DNA of 6,752 nt from Gastranaerophilus sp045639085 (GTDB taxonomy: Bacteria > Cyanobacteriota > Vampirovibrionia > Gastranaerophilales > Gastranaerophilaceae): the NCBI GenBank assembly GCA_045639085.1, contig JAZUCM010000107.1, forward strand, positions 1-6,752, written 5' to 3'. The notes under the pieces are model-generated. The model ran no database searches. It was not told the origin of the DNA and saw nothing but the letters and a program-made list of their open reading frames with translations. The translations under genes were made by a program, and so were the position numbers. This document shows, one piece after another, positions 1 to 5,618 of the stretch (positions are counted from its first letter, which is position 1; each line of letters opens with the position of its first letter).

Positions 1-38
1 GCCTGAATGCCGTTACACGCGAGTCGAGCAAGACAAGG
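1..38. other. GC-rich left-edge segment of unknown nature
   Basis: These bases are 22 of 38 G or C, in contrast to the very AT-rich sequence that follows. They contain the 9-mer GAGCAAGAC (26-34), which recurs at 6631-6639 inside the GC-rich block at the other end of the window. On the minus strand two frames are open to the edge: one reads CLARLACNGIQ, the other LLDSRVTAFR. It could be the 5' edge of another gene or element lying mostly outside the window. Too short to decide. Confidence 0.25.
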
Positions 39-141
39 TTAAATAGTTAAAAGGGATTATGGTAAATAAACAGTAATAAAACGCTACGATTACACCATTG
101 TTTATTACGTTAACCCCGTTTAACCTTTTAACTTTTTAACC
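37..141. repeat. Nested imperfect inverted repeat upstream of serS
   Basis: The outer arms are 37-54 (GGTTAAATAGTTAAAAGG) and 124-141 (CCTTTTAACTTTTTAACC), complementary at 17 of 18 positions. Inner arms 62-71 (GTAAATAAAC) and 100-108 (GTTTATTAC) pair with one bulged A. The left outer arm is an inverted copy of two units of the octamer array at 108-167. It could fold as an imperfect hairpin or be a remnant of a small non-coding repeat element. No terminal duplication of target bases was recognised. Confidence 0.55.
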
Positions 142-167
142 CTTTAACCGTTCAACCATATTTAACC
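108..167. repeat. Tandem array of degenerate 8-bp TTTAACC units
   Basis: Five contiguous octamers run from 118 to 157: GTTTAACC, TTTTAACT, TTTTAACC, CTTTAACC and GTTCAACC. A further unit, ATTTAACC, sits at 160-167 after 2 bases, and CGTTAACC sits at 108-115 before a 2-base gap. The consensus is NTTTAACC. The units are too short and too contiguous for a CRISPR array. Possibilities are slipped-strand expansion, a protein-binding array, or part of a dispersed intergenic repeat; the sequence does not choose between them. Confidence 0.7.
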
Positions 168-183
168 TCGCCGATGGCCCCCC

Positions 184-212
184 TTGATTATTAAGCAACT
201 TTGTTTTAAACT
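184..212 (+). promoter_or_regulatory. Candidate sigma70-type promoter for serS
   Basis: TTGATT (184-189) and TAAACT (207-212) are separated by 17 bases, each matching the consensus at 4 of 6 positions. This would start transcription near 219 and give a leader of about 28 bases. The palindrome TGTGCACA (216-223) lies at the predicted start. Such matches arise often by chance in AT-rich DNA, so this is tentative. Confidence 0.3.
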
Positions 213-246
213 TGTTGTGCACATTACAAAAAAGAAGAGGTTTATT

Positions 247-1512
247 ATGCTTGATATCAAATTAATCAGAGAAAATCCACAAAAAATTAACGAACTTTTA
301 AAACGCAGAAACCCGGACTTGTCAATCGACGAGATTATTGAAATCGACGTAAAACGACGCAAAGTTCAGGCTCAAGCCGATGAATTGCGCGCAAAACGCA
401 AAAAAGAGTCTCAAATGATTGGAGAACTGAAGAAAAAAGGTGAAAACACTGACGCCATCCAAGCCGAAGTTAAACTCATCGGCGACCAAATAAAGGCTCT
501 CGAAGAAGAAGAAACTAAACTCGACGAACAACAACGTTCTCTATTACTCCATACCCCAAACACCCCTGATGAAACTACCCCTATCGGCATGTCAGAAGAT
601 GACAACGTGGTCGTTTCAACTTGGGGAGAACCGACCAAATTTGACTTCGAAGCTAAAGCTCACTGGGATTTGTGCGAAGAAAAAAATCTCGTTGATTTCG
701 AACGCGGGGTTAAAATCTCTCAATCAAGATTTACTCTTTACCGCGGCAAAGGTGCGAAACTTGAGCGCGCCATAATAAATTTCTTCCTGGACCAACACAC
801 AGAAAACCAAGGCTACGAAGAAATTCTCCCGCCGTTTATGGCAAACGTGCAAACTATGACAGGAACAGGCCAACTGCCTAAATTTAAAGAAGATATGTAC
901 AAATGCGAACAAGAAGACTTGTACCTTATCCCTACGGCAGAAGTTCCCGTAACAAATATTTACCAAAACGAAATATTATCAGAAGAAGATTTGCCAAAAT
1001 ATATGACCGCGTATACGCCTTGTTTCCGACGTGAAGCAGGTTCAGCGGGAAAAGACACCCGTGGGCTTATTCGAGTTCACCAATTCAACAAAGTTGAATT
1101 AGTAAAACTTTGCAAACCTGAAACCAGCCCGCAAGAACACGAAAAACTTACGCAAGACGCCGAAGAAATGTTGCAAATGCTGGGACTTCCATACAGAAGA
1201 GTCGCGCTTTGCTCTGCGGATATCGGATTTTCAGCAAACAAATGCTGGGATTTAGAAGTTTGGATGCCGTCATACAACGCGTACAAAGAAATTTCAAGTT
1301 GTTCAAACTTCGGGGATTACCAAGCACGACGCGCCAACATTCGCTATCGCGACAAAGAAACCGGCAAGGTAAACTTCGTACATACAATAAACGGCTCCGG
1401 GCTTGCTGTTGGCAGAACCTTCGCCGCAATCGTTGAAAACTTCCAACAAGCAGACGGAACAATTCTCATCCCGGAAGTTCTCCAAAAATACACAGGTTTT
1501 GACAAAATATAA
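247..1512 (+). CDS. serS: Serine--tRNA ligase (SerRS)
   Basis: Cytoplasmic class II aminoacyl-tRNA synthetase that activates serine with ATP and charges tRNA-Ser (and tRNA-Sec where present). At 421 residues it has the usual family length. Residues about 1-105 form the N-terminal tRNA-binding domain, with a long charged helical hairpin (about 28-100). Motif 1 follows at about 170-198, ending in LPPFM. The serine-binding TAE is at 230-232, motif 2 begins FRREAG (260-265), the EISSCSNFGD segment is at 348-357, and motif 3 is GLAVGRTFAAIVEN (385-398). No key residue is missing. I chose ATG 247 over the in-frame TTG at 184 because GAGG (237-240) is well spaced before it and the family N-terminus MLDIKLIRENP starts there. 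It appears monocistronic, with a strong terminator right after the stop. No T-box was seen in the short leader. Confidence 0.98.
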   Translation: MLDIKLIRENPQKINELLKRRNPDLSIDEIIEIDVKRRKVQAQADELRAKRKKESQMIGELKKKGENTDAIQAEVKLIGDQIKALEEEETKLDEQQRSLLLHTPNTPDETTPIGMSEDDNVVVSTWGEPTKFDFEAKAHWDLCEEKNLVDFERGVKISQSRFTLYRGKGAKLERAIINFFLDQHTENQGYEEILPPFMANVQTMTGTGQLPKFKEDMYKCEQEDLYLIPTAEVPVTNIYQNEILSEEDLPKYMTAYTPCFRREAGSAGKDTRGLIRVHQFNKVELVKLCKPETSPQEHEKLTQDAEEMLQMLGLPYRRVALCSADIGFSANKCWDLEVWMPSYNAYKEISSCSNFGDYQARRANIRYRDKETGKVNFVHTINGSGLAVGRTFAAIVENFQQADGTILIPEVLQKYTGFDKI

Positions 1513-1523
1513 AACATCAAAAG

Positions 1524-1550
1524 TCCCCGACACCATCGGGGATTTTTTTT
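1524..1550 (+). terminator. Rho-independent terminator of serS
   Basis: A perfect 7-bp stem, TCCCCGA (1524-1530) with TCGGGGA (1536-1542), encloses the loop CACCA and is followed by eight T. It begins 11 bases after the serS stop codon. Confidence 0.93.
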
Positions 1551-1627
1551 AACATAAAAATGAACTTTTTAAAATCTACTTCGTTATATGAATGTAAAAT
1601 AAAAATTTCATAAACGGAGGGTTTAAT

Positions 1628-2143
1628 ATGACAGAAGAAAAAATCAATGTAGTAGCAGAAGAAAAACACGAGTGCAATTGCCCGGTTTGCAAAATTTTAA
1701 GAAGCGATTGTACAAAAAAATTCTTGTTGGTAGTTTTGGCATCGTTTATTGGGTGTTCACTGGCGATTTTAGCGTTCGCGCCTAAGAAACATCAGCCATT
1801 ACCACCATATCCGCACGCGCCTTATATGCAAAATTTTGACAGACCAATGCCACCGGCGCCAGGATTTAAAAAGTTTGATCGCCAAAGAGGCCACGAATTT
1901 AGAGGAGAACGTTTCAGACATTCGGAATTTCGCGACCACGGCCAACGCGGAAAACATTTCAAAGGCGAAAGACCGGGCCACAAAGATTTTCGCGGACACA
2001 AACCTAATTATCCGGAATTTAAAGAACATATCAAAAAAGCACCATATGCCGGCGAATACAAAGGCAAGATTAACGGCAAATACCCAAACAACTTCGATAA
2101 ACAAATTAAAACTGACAGACCAACCCCTGAAAAAGTGCAGTAA
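1628..2143 (+). CDS. Hypothetical membrane-anchored protein with Cys cluster and basic His-rich repeat tail
   Basis: Family not recognised. The 171-residue product has three parts. An N-terminal segment (1-31) carries Cys16, Cys18, Cys21 and Cys28 (C-x-C-x2-C-x6-C). One hydrophobic helix (about 32-51) follows KK. The low-complexity tail (52-171) is rich in Lys, Arg, Gly, Phe and Pro and holds nine His. Within the tail, F91-H104 and F111-H124 are copies identical at 8 of 14 positions (consensus F-K/R-GER-x2-H-x-E/D-FR-x-H), and F131 keeps the 20-residue period. The start is firm: GGAGG (1616-1620) lies 7 bases before ATG. Positive charges before the helix suggest a cytoplasmic N-terminus and an exported tail, though the tail is also very basic. 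The Cys and His residues could bind metal and the tail could bind a polyanion; both ideas are inference. A shared terminator separates it from the convergent gene, so it is probably transcribed alone. Confidence 0.8.
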   Translation: MTEEKINVVAEEKHECNCPVCKILRSDCTKKFLLVVLASFIGCSLAILAFAPKKHQPLPPYPHAPYMQNFDRPMPPAPGFKKFDRQRGHEFRGERFRHSEFRDHGQRGKHFKGERPGHKDFRGHKPNYPEFKEHIKKAPYAGEYKGKINGKYPNNFDKQIKTDRPTPEKVQ

Positions 2144-2166
2144 TTTTATTGCAACAGGCTCCAGAC

Positions 2167-2204
2167 AAACACGGCGGGCGGACTAAAGACCGCCCGCCGT
2201 GTTT
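2167..2204. terminator. Bidirectional terminator hairpin between convergent genes
   Basis: The 15-base arms AAACACGGCGGGCGG (2167-2181) and CCGCCCGCCGTGTTT (2190-2204) pair perfectly around the 8-base loop ACTAAAGA. Each strand reads a GC-rich stem ending in TTT; the plus strand continues ATTTG. It starts 24 bases after the stop of the plus-strand gene and 20 bases beyond the stop of the minus-strand gene, so it can serve both. Confidence 0.82.
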
Positions 2205-2223
2205 ATTTGCTTACTATTTTTAC

Positions 2224-2544
2224 TTATGCCCAGTCATCAATTTTATGAATTTCTACACCAGGGAATTTATCTTTATTTGCCATTAAATCCTTAAACAACG
2301 CGTCTTCTGAGGCTTTAGTTGCGCCAAGAACTTTTTCGCCTTGTTTCGCATAACCAGGCATCCAATTAAAGGTTTTCGCATCTAAACCAACACGAGTATT
2401 ACCACCTTTTATAATCCTATCTGAATGACCTGAACGCAAAAAATTAACAAATTCACGGACTTGAGCATCTGCCGGAAAATTCTTAACCACAATACCTTTA
2501 AACGCCATATTATTAGACTGGTTTGTTCCAACTGCACTAATCAT
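2224..2544 (-). CDS. Small hypothetical protein with N-terminal AFKG motif
   Basis: Family not recognised. The product has 106 residues, no signal peptide, no membrane helix and no Cys, so it is probably soluble and cytoplasmic. After a short polar N-terminus (about residues 1-12) comes MAFKGIVVKNFP, then a mixed charged region with possible alpha/beta character (AQVREFVNFL, KASEDALFKDLMANKD) and an acidic, aromatic end (IDDWA). I have the impression that small proteins carrying an 'FKG' motif near the N-terminus are common in Gastranaerophilales-type genomes, but this is memory, not a search. The ATG at 2544 is supported by AAGGAG (complement of 2551-2556). It is separated from ftsZ upstream by a good terminator, so it should have its own promoter and shares only its 3' hairpin with the convergent gene. 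Confidence 0.75.
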   Translation of the reverse strand: MISAVGTNQSNNMAFKGIVVKNFPADAQVREFVNFLRSGHSDRIIKGGNTRVGLDAKTFNWMPGYAKQGEKVLGATKASEDALFKDLMANKDKFPGVEIHKIDDWA

Positions 2545-2568
2545 TATTTTCTCCTTTAGTTGTTCTTT

Positions 2569-2598
2569 ATAATACAGCTAAACACAACTTTTTGCCAC
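2569..2598 (-). promoter_or_regulatory. Candidate promoter for the AFKG-protein gene
   Basis: On the minus strand GTGGCA (2598-2593) and TATTAT (2574-2569) are 18 bases apart, matching the consensus at 4 of 6 and 5 of 6. A perfect TATAAT also occurs further upstream (2608-2603) but lacks a good -35 partner. Either would give a short leader containing the AAGGAG site. The surrounding DNA is very AT-rich, so the evidence is weak. Confidence 0.27.
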
Positions 2599-2627
2599 TT
2601 CAATTATAAAATTTTACAATTGTTAAT

Positions 2628-2658
2628 AAAAAAACGGGAAATCATTTAGATTTCCCGT
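2628..2658 (-). terminator. Rho-independent terminator downstream of ftsZ
   Basis: Read on the minus strand, a perfect 10-bp stem (ACGGGAAATC with GATTTCCCGT; plus-strand arms 2634-2643 and 2649-2658) encloses the 5-base loop TAAAT. A T-tract follows (plus-strand A run 2628-2634). It lies about 88 bases past the ftsZ stop, unusually far, and the intervening stretch is an open reading frame whose stop falls in the loop. Confidence 0.88.
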
Positions 2659-2741
2659 AATTTATTAATTTGCCCTTTTAAAAATTCAATATTACAAACC
2701 ATGAGATAAACAGGGCCATCTTTTTCATACAATAAATACAC
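2646..2741 (-). CDS. Possible 31-residue small protein between ftsZ and its terminator
   Basis: From a GTG at 2741 the minus strand is open for 31 codons, with the TAA (2648-2646) inside the terminator loop. The product has a balanced, protein-like composition: an N-terminal YLLYEKDGPVYLM stretch, then a polar, Lys- and Arg-containing end (GQINKLREI). GTG is only 4 bases after the ftsZ stop, so translational coupling is conceivable. Against it, no clear Shine-Dalgarno sequence precedes the GTG, an in-frame TGA lies just upstream within ftsZ, and the ORF is short. It may also be the decayed tail of a former gene. No homologue is recognised. Confidence 0.25.
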   Translation of the reverse strand: MYLLYEKDGPVYLMVCNIEFLKGQINKLREI

Positions 2742-2745
2742 GGAC

Positions 2746-3963
2746 TTATTTTTTCAAAAAGTCTGGTATTTCAATATTGTAGAAACTGGAACTTTCTCTT
2801 CTCGGTGCAGAAACATTTTGGCTCATCCCCATACCTGATGGAGTGAACATTGTGTTTGCACTTGATGAAACAGGAGTTCCTAAAGTTGAATTAGCGAAGA
2901 AATCCTCAGCTCTAAGTTGTTTAACTTCTGTTTTTTCTTCCGGCATTTGATTTTTGAGTTCAAAACCAGTAGCTATGACAGTAACTTGGATTTCGCCTTG
3001 GATATTTTCGTTAACCGCTGTACCGACGATAACAGTTGCATCATCCAAAACCGCGTTGTGGATAATATTAGCCGCATCAGTGATTTCGTGAAGTGTCATA
3101 TCAGGGCCACCAGTGATGTTAACGATAACACCGCTTGCGCCGTTGATTGAAGTTTCAAGGAGTTGAGAATTGATTGCGATTTCAGCAGCCTTAACCGCTC
3201 TGCCTTCGCCTTGACCACGACCGATACCCATCAATGCAGAACCTGATGCCTGCATTACGTTTTTAACATCCGCAAAGTCAACGTTAATCAAGCCCGGAAC
3301 CGTAATGATATCGGAAATACCTTGAACACCGCGCAACAACACTTCGTCAACGATAATAAATGAGTCTGTAAGAGAAACTTGTCTGTCAACAACTTGCAAC
3401 AATTTGTCATTCGGAACAACAATAACCGCGTCAACAGCCTCTCTTAATTTTTCCAAACCTTGAACAGCTTGATTTTGGCGTTTTTTACCTTCCCAAGAGA
3501 ACGGTTTTGTAACAACACCAATTGTCAAGATTCCTAATTCTTTTGCTATTTTGGCAACAACAGGAGCCGCACCGGTACCAGTTCCGCCGCCCATACCAGC
3601 CGTAATGAAGACCATATCTGCGCCTTCAAGGGCTTGAGTAATTTCTTGTTGCGCTTCTTCTGCAGCCTTTTCACCAACTGAAGGATCTCCACCGGCGCCA
3701 AGGCCTGACGTAGATTTTGCGCCCAATTGAATTTTATTTTGAGTGCGTCCGCCTTCAAGAACTTGTAAATCTGTATTCATCAACCAAAATTCTACACCGG
3801 AAAGTCCTGCTTTAATCATTCGATTAACAGCATTACCGCCGCCACCGCCGACACCGACAACTTTAATATTGGTTGGGTTAATAGGAGATCTGTGAATTTC
3901 CATAGCGCTTGGGCTAGAAACTGAATCGTCCTTTCTTGCAAAAAGATCTGCTAAATTTTCCAC
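2746..3963 (-). CDS. ftsZ: Cell division protein FtsZ
   Basis: Tubulin-like GTPase that polymerises into the cytokinetic Z-ring at midcell. All landmarks are present in 405 residues: the first nucleotide loop GVGGGGGNAVNRM (37-49), the tubulin signature GGGTGTG (125-131), and the T7 catalytic loop NVDFADVK (227-234), whose Asp residues trigger hydrolysis in the neighbouring subunit. Next come ITGGPDMTLHE, a variable Ser-rich linker (about 340-395) and the C-terminal peptide IEIPDFLKK (397-405), which binds membrane tethers such as FtsA or SepF. About 32 residues precede the first beta strand, somewhat long, as in cyanobacterial FtsZ. The start is GTG at 3963, chosen because GAGGT (complement of 3971-3975) sits 7 bases upstream; the internal ATG at residue 21 has no such site. 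No ftsA, ftsQ or mur gene adjoins it, so it lies outside a dcw cluster here. Confidence 0.98.
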   Translation of the reverse strand: MENLADLFARKDDSVSSPSAMEIHRSPINPTNIKVVGVGGGGGNAVNRMIKAGLSGVEFWLMNTDLQVLEGGRTQNKIQLGAKSTSGLGAGGDPSVGEKAAEEAQQEITQALEGADMVFITAGMGGGTGTGAAPVVAKIAKELGILTIGVVTKPFSWEGKKRQNQAVQGLEKLREAVDAVIVVPNDKLLQVVDRQVSLTDSFIIVDEVLLRGVQGISDIITVPGLINVDFADVKNVMQASGSALMGIGRGQGEGRAVKAAEIAINSQLLETSINGASGVIVNITGGPDMTLHEITDAANIIHNAVLDDATVIVGTAVNENIQGEIQVTVIATGFELKNQMPEEKTEVKQLRAEDFFANSTLGTPVSSSANTMFTPSGMGMSQNVSAPRRESSSFYNIEIPDFLKK

Positions 3964-4051
3964 GTTTTTTACCTCATTTATTATCTAGAATTGTTTAACA
4001 TATAAACTATCAATATCCCAATCTAAACCCTTGGATTGATACCTTAATAAC

Positions 4052-4080
4052 ATATTATTTTAAATAGAAAAAAAGTACAA
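4052..4080 (-). promoter_or_regulatory. Candidate promoter for ftsZ
   Basis: On the minus strand TTGTAC (4080-4075) and TAATAT (4057-4052) are 17 bases apart, a moderate match, and would give a leader of about 80 bases. The 221-base gap between the divergent ftsZ and nth genes is very AT-rich and otherwise holds only a short palindrome at 3995-4009 (GTTTA/TAAAC arms), which could be an operator but may be chance. Confidence 0.28.
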
Positions 4081-4168
4081 GAAATTTTCACTAATTATGA
4101 ACAAAATTTAATAATTGTAAATTTTACTTCAAATAAAGTCATGCGCAGTGTGGATTTCAGCCCGATTG

Positions 4169-4177
4169 TGAGATAAT
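4169..4177 (+). promoter_or_regulatory. Extended -10 element immediately upstream of nth
   Basis: TGAGATAAT (4169-4177) matches the extended -10 consensus TGnTATAAT at every specified base but one. There is no convincing -35 hexamer 17-18 bases upstream, which extended -10 promoters tolerate. Transcription would begin at about 4184-4185, that is, at or beside the nth start codon, implying an mRNA with little or no leader. Confidence 0.38.
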
Positions 4178-4184
4178 TTCAGTT

Positions 4185-4817
4185 ATGACAAACATTGACA
4201 AAATTGTAAAGAATCTTAAAGATGCGAAACAACCACAGAGCGATTTTGTAAAACTTATGGACACGTTCAAAGACCCCTACCTTGTCCTAATCGCCTGTAT
4301 ATTAAGCCTTAGAACAAACGACCGCACAACGTATCCGGCAACACTCAGAATGCTGAAACTTGGCTCCACACCGGCGGATTTTGCGAACTGCGACGTTGAA
4401 ACCTTATCAAAAGCAATCTACCCGGTCGGATTTTACGCAAACAAAGCAAAACAAATTATTGAACTTTCAAAGCGCCTCGTTGAAGATTACGAAGGAAAAG
4501 TGCCCGACACAATAGATGAATTAATAAAGTTTAACGGTGTAGGACGCAAAACTGCCAACCTGGTTCTATCAGAGGGATTTAACAAACCCGCAATTTGCGT
4601 CGATGTTCACGTGCACAGAATCTTTAACCGCATTGGTTATGTCTCAACCAAAACTCCAGAAGAAACAGAATTTGCCCTGCGCGAAAAATTACCGCAAAAA
4701 TACTGGATTGACATCAACTCGCTCCTGGTCACACACGGCCAAAACGTCTGCAAACCTACAAAACCCCTATGCGCAAATTGTCCTATATTTGAATTGTGCA
4801 ACCGGGTAAATTGCTAA
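4185..4817 (+). CDS. nth: Endonuclease III (DNA glycosylase/AP lyase)
   Basis: Base-excision repair enzyme that removes oxidised pyrimidines and nicks the resulting abasic site by beta-elimination. The 210 residues cover the whole family. The helix-hairpin-helix reads IKFNGVGRKTANLVL (114-128) with catalytic Lys122, and catalytic Asp140 is in VDVHVHR. The C-terminal iron-sulfur cluster has Cys189, Cys196, Cys199 and Cys205 in the canonical C-x6-C-x2-C-x5-C spacing. These sites sit two residues after their E. coli counterparts (K120, D138, C187-C203). The segment SLRTNDRTT (41-49) resembles archaeal and some deep-branching bacterial Nth rather than the E. coli SAQATD form, so Arg43 replaces Gln41. 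No Shine-Dalgarno sequence precedes ATG 4185, which fits the -10 element directly upstream. It is divergent from ftsZ and 114 bases before the response regulator. Confidence 0.95.
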   Translation: MTNIDKIVKNLKDAKQPQSDFVKLMDTFKDPYLVLIACILSLRTNDRTTYPATLRMLKLGSTPADFANCDVETLSKAIYPVGFYANKAKQIIELSKRLVEDYEGKVPDTIDELIKFNGVGRKTANLVLSEGFNKPAICVDVHVHRIFNRIGYVSTKTPEETEFALREKLPQKYWIDINSLLVTHGQNVCKPTKPLCANCPIFELCNRVNC

Positions 4818-4824
4818 CTAGCCG

Positions 4825-4850
4825 CCTGACCATAAGAATTTAGTCAGGTT
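4825..4850 (+). terminator. Weak hairpin after nth, possible terminator
   Basis: CCTGAC (4825-4830) and GTCAGG (4843-4848) form a 6-bp stem with a 12-base loop, followed only by TTT (4849-4851). It starts 8 bases after the nth stop. The short U-tract and large loop make strong termination unlikely; partial read-through into the response regulator gene is possible. Confidence 0.35.
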
Positions 4851-4859
4851 TCCAATAGA

Positions 4860-4889
4860 TTAATCGAACTTTTTACACTTAAATATGAT
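4860..4889 (+). promoter_or_regulatory. Candidate promoter for the response regulator gene
   Basis: TATGAT (4884-4889) matches the -10 consensus at 5 of 6 positions, with TTAATC (4860-4865) 18 bases before it as a poor -35. A start near 4896 would leave a leader of about 36 bases carrying the GAGG site used for ATG 4932. Confidence 0.3.
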
Positions 4890-4931
4890 GTGTAAGAGGA
4901 GTTGAATTACCCAAAAGAAGTGAGGTCTGTT

Positions 4932-5618
4932 ATGGAAACTAGTACGATTGAGCAACAAAGTGTAATCAAAGTCATCATCGTTGAAGACTTTAAGCTAACC
5001 CGCGTCGGCCTGAGATGTGCGCTTAACGAAAATTCCGACATCAAAGTTGTCGCGGAATTTGAAAACGCAATAGACGGTATCAAATACGTTGAACACTACA
5101 AACCCGACGTCGTTTTGATGGATTTAGGTTTGCCAATGATGAACGGAATCGAAGCGACAATAAAAATCAAAGAAATTTCTCCACAAACCCGTGTCATCGC
5201 ATTAACTTCCCACGATCGTGGCGAAGAAGTTGTCGCAACACTAAGCTCCGGCGCAAGCGCATATTGCCTTAAAGATATCGAACCGCAAAAACTTGCCGGC
5301 GTAATCCGAGACGTAGCAACGGGCGTTTGCTGGATAGATTCAATGGTCGCAACCCAAGCCCTAAATTCCCTACCTAAAATTGAAAACGTCGGATTTTTGT
5401 CTTGCAAAAACAGCCAAGAAGGACGTGTTCCGCTAACCGAACGCGAAGTTGAAGTTCTAAAACACCTGGTCTCCGGCAAAAGTAACACCGAAATTGCCAA
5501 AGAACTCATCGTGAGCGTCCACACCGCAAAAGCACACGTTTGTTCGATTTTACAAAAAATGTGCGTAAACGACAGAGTTCAAGCCGCCGTCAAAGCAGTA
5601 AAAGAAGGTATGGTGTAA
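4932..5618 (+). CDS. NarL/FixJ-family response regulator (receiver plus LuxR-type HTH)
   Basis: Two-component transcription factor of 228 residues. The receiver domain spans about 12-130, with the acidic pocket Glu18/Asp19, phospho-acceptor Asp64 in VVLMDLGLPMMNG, switch Thr92 and conserved Lys114. A linker of about 30 residues leads to a GerE/LuxR helix-turn-helix (about 166-225; PLTEREVEVLKHLVSGKSN, then the recognition region SVHTAKAHV). Phosphorylation should promote dimerisation and DNA binding; the target genes cannot be read from the sequence. No histidine kinase lies nearby, so it is an orphan here. Six Cys (29, 112, 133, 158, 204, 211) is a fairly high number. I chose ATG 4932, preceded by GAGG (4922-4925). 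The alternative in-frame TTG at 4902 abuts AGAGGAG with no spacer and would add ten residues not expected in this family. The stop codon touches the shared hairpin at 5618. Confidence 0.93.
   Translation: METSTIEQQSVIKVIIVEDFKLTRVGLRCALNENSDIKVVAEFENAIDGIKYVEHYKPDVVLMDLGLPMMNGIEATIKIKEISPQTRVIALTSHDRGEEVVATLSSGASAYCLKDIEPQKLAGVIRDVATGVCWIDSMVATQALNSLPKIENVGFLSCKNSQEGRVPLTEREVEVLKHLVSGKSNTEIAKELIVSVHTAKAHVCSILQKMCVNDRVQAAVKAVKEGMV

Noticed and set aside
108..167. CRISPR array
   Set aside because: The 8-bp units abut without spacers and are degenerate; nothing like a 23-40 bp repeat is present and no cas gene is seen.
184..246. In-frame TTG at 184 as the serS start, adding 21 residues
   Set aside because: The added residues are unlike any SerRS N-terminus, no ribosome site precedes 184, and ATG 247 has GAGG at proper spacing and begins with the family N-terminus.
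168..246. T-box riboswitch in the serS leader
   Set aside because: The stretch to the candidate promoter is only about 30-60 bases, and no T-box-like sequence or terminator/antiterminator pair is present.
1738..1760. Lipoprotein signal (FIGC43) in the 171-residue protein
   Set aside because: The -3 residue is Phe and more than 30 residues with other cysteines precede the helix, which does not fit a lipobox signal peptide; a membrane anchor is simpler.
1836..2186. Second 116-codon ORF on the plus strand
   Set aside because: It overlaps the 1628-2143 gene in another frame, has no ribosome site, runs through the terminator, and is explained by that gene's repetitive composition.
3546..3758. 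Minus-strand ORF inside ftsZ and other overlapping ORFs
   Set aside because: They lie wholly inside confident genes in other frames, lack ribosome sites and show no recognisable protein features.
4165..4180. Resemblance of ATTGTGAGATAATTTC to a lac-type operator
   Set aside because: Only the left half matches and there is no symmetrical right half; the extended -10 reading explains it better.
4902..4931. TTG 4902 as the response regulator start
   Set aside because: AGAGGAG is directly against the TTG with no spacer, and ATG 4932 has GAGG at about 6 bases and gives the normal length.
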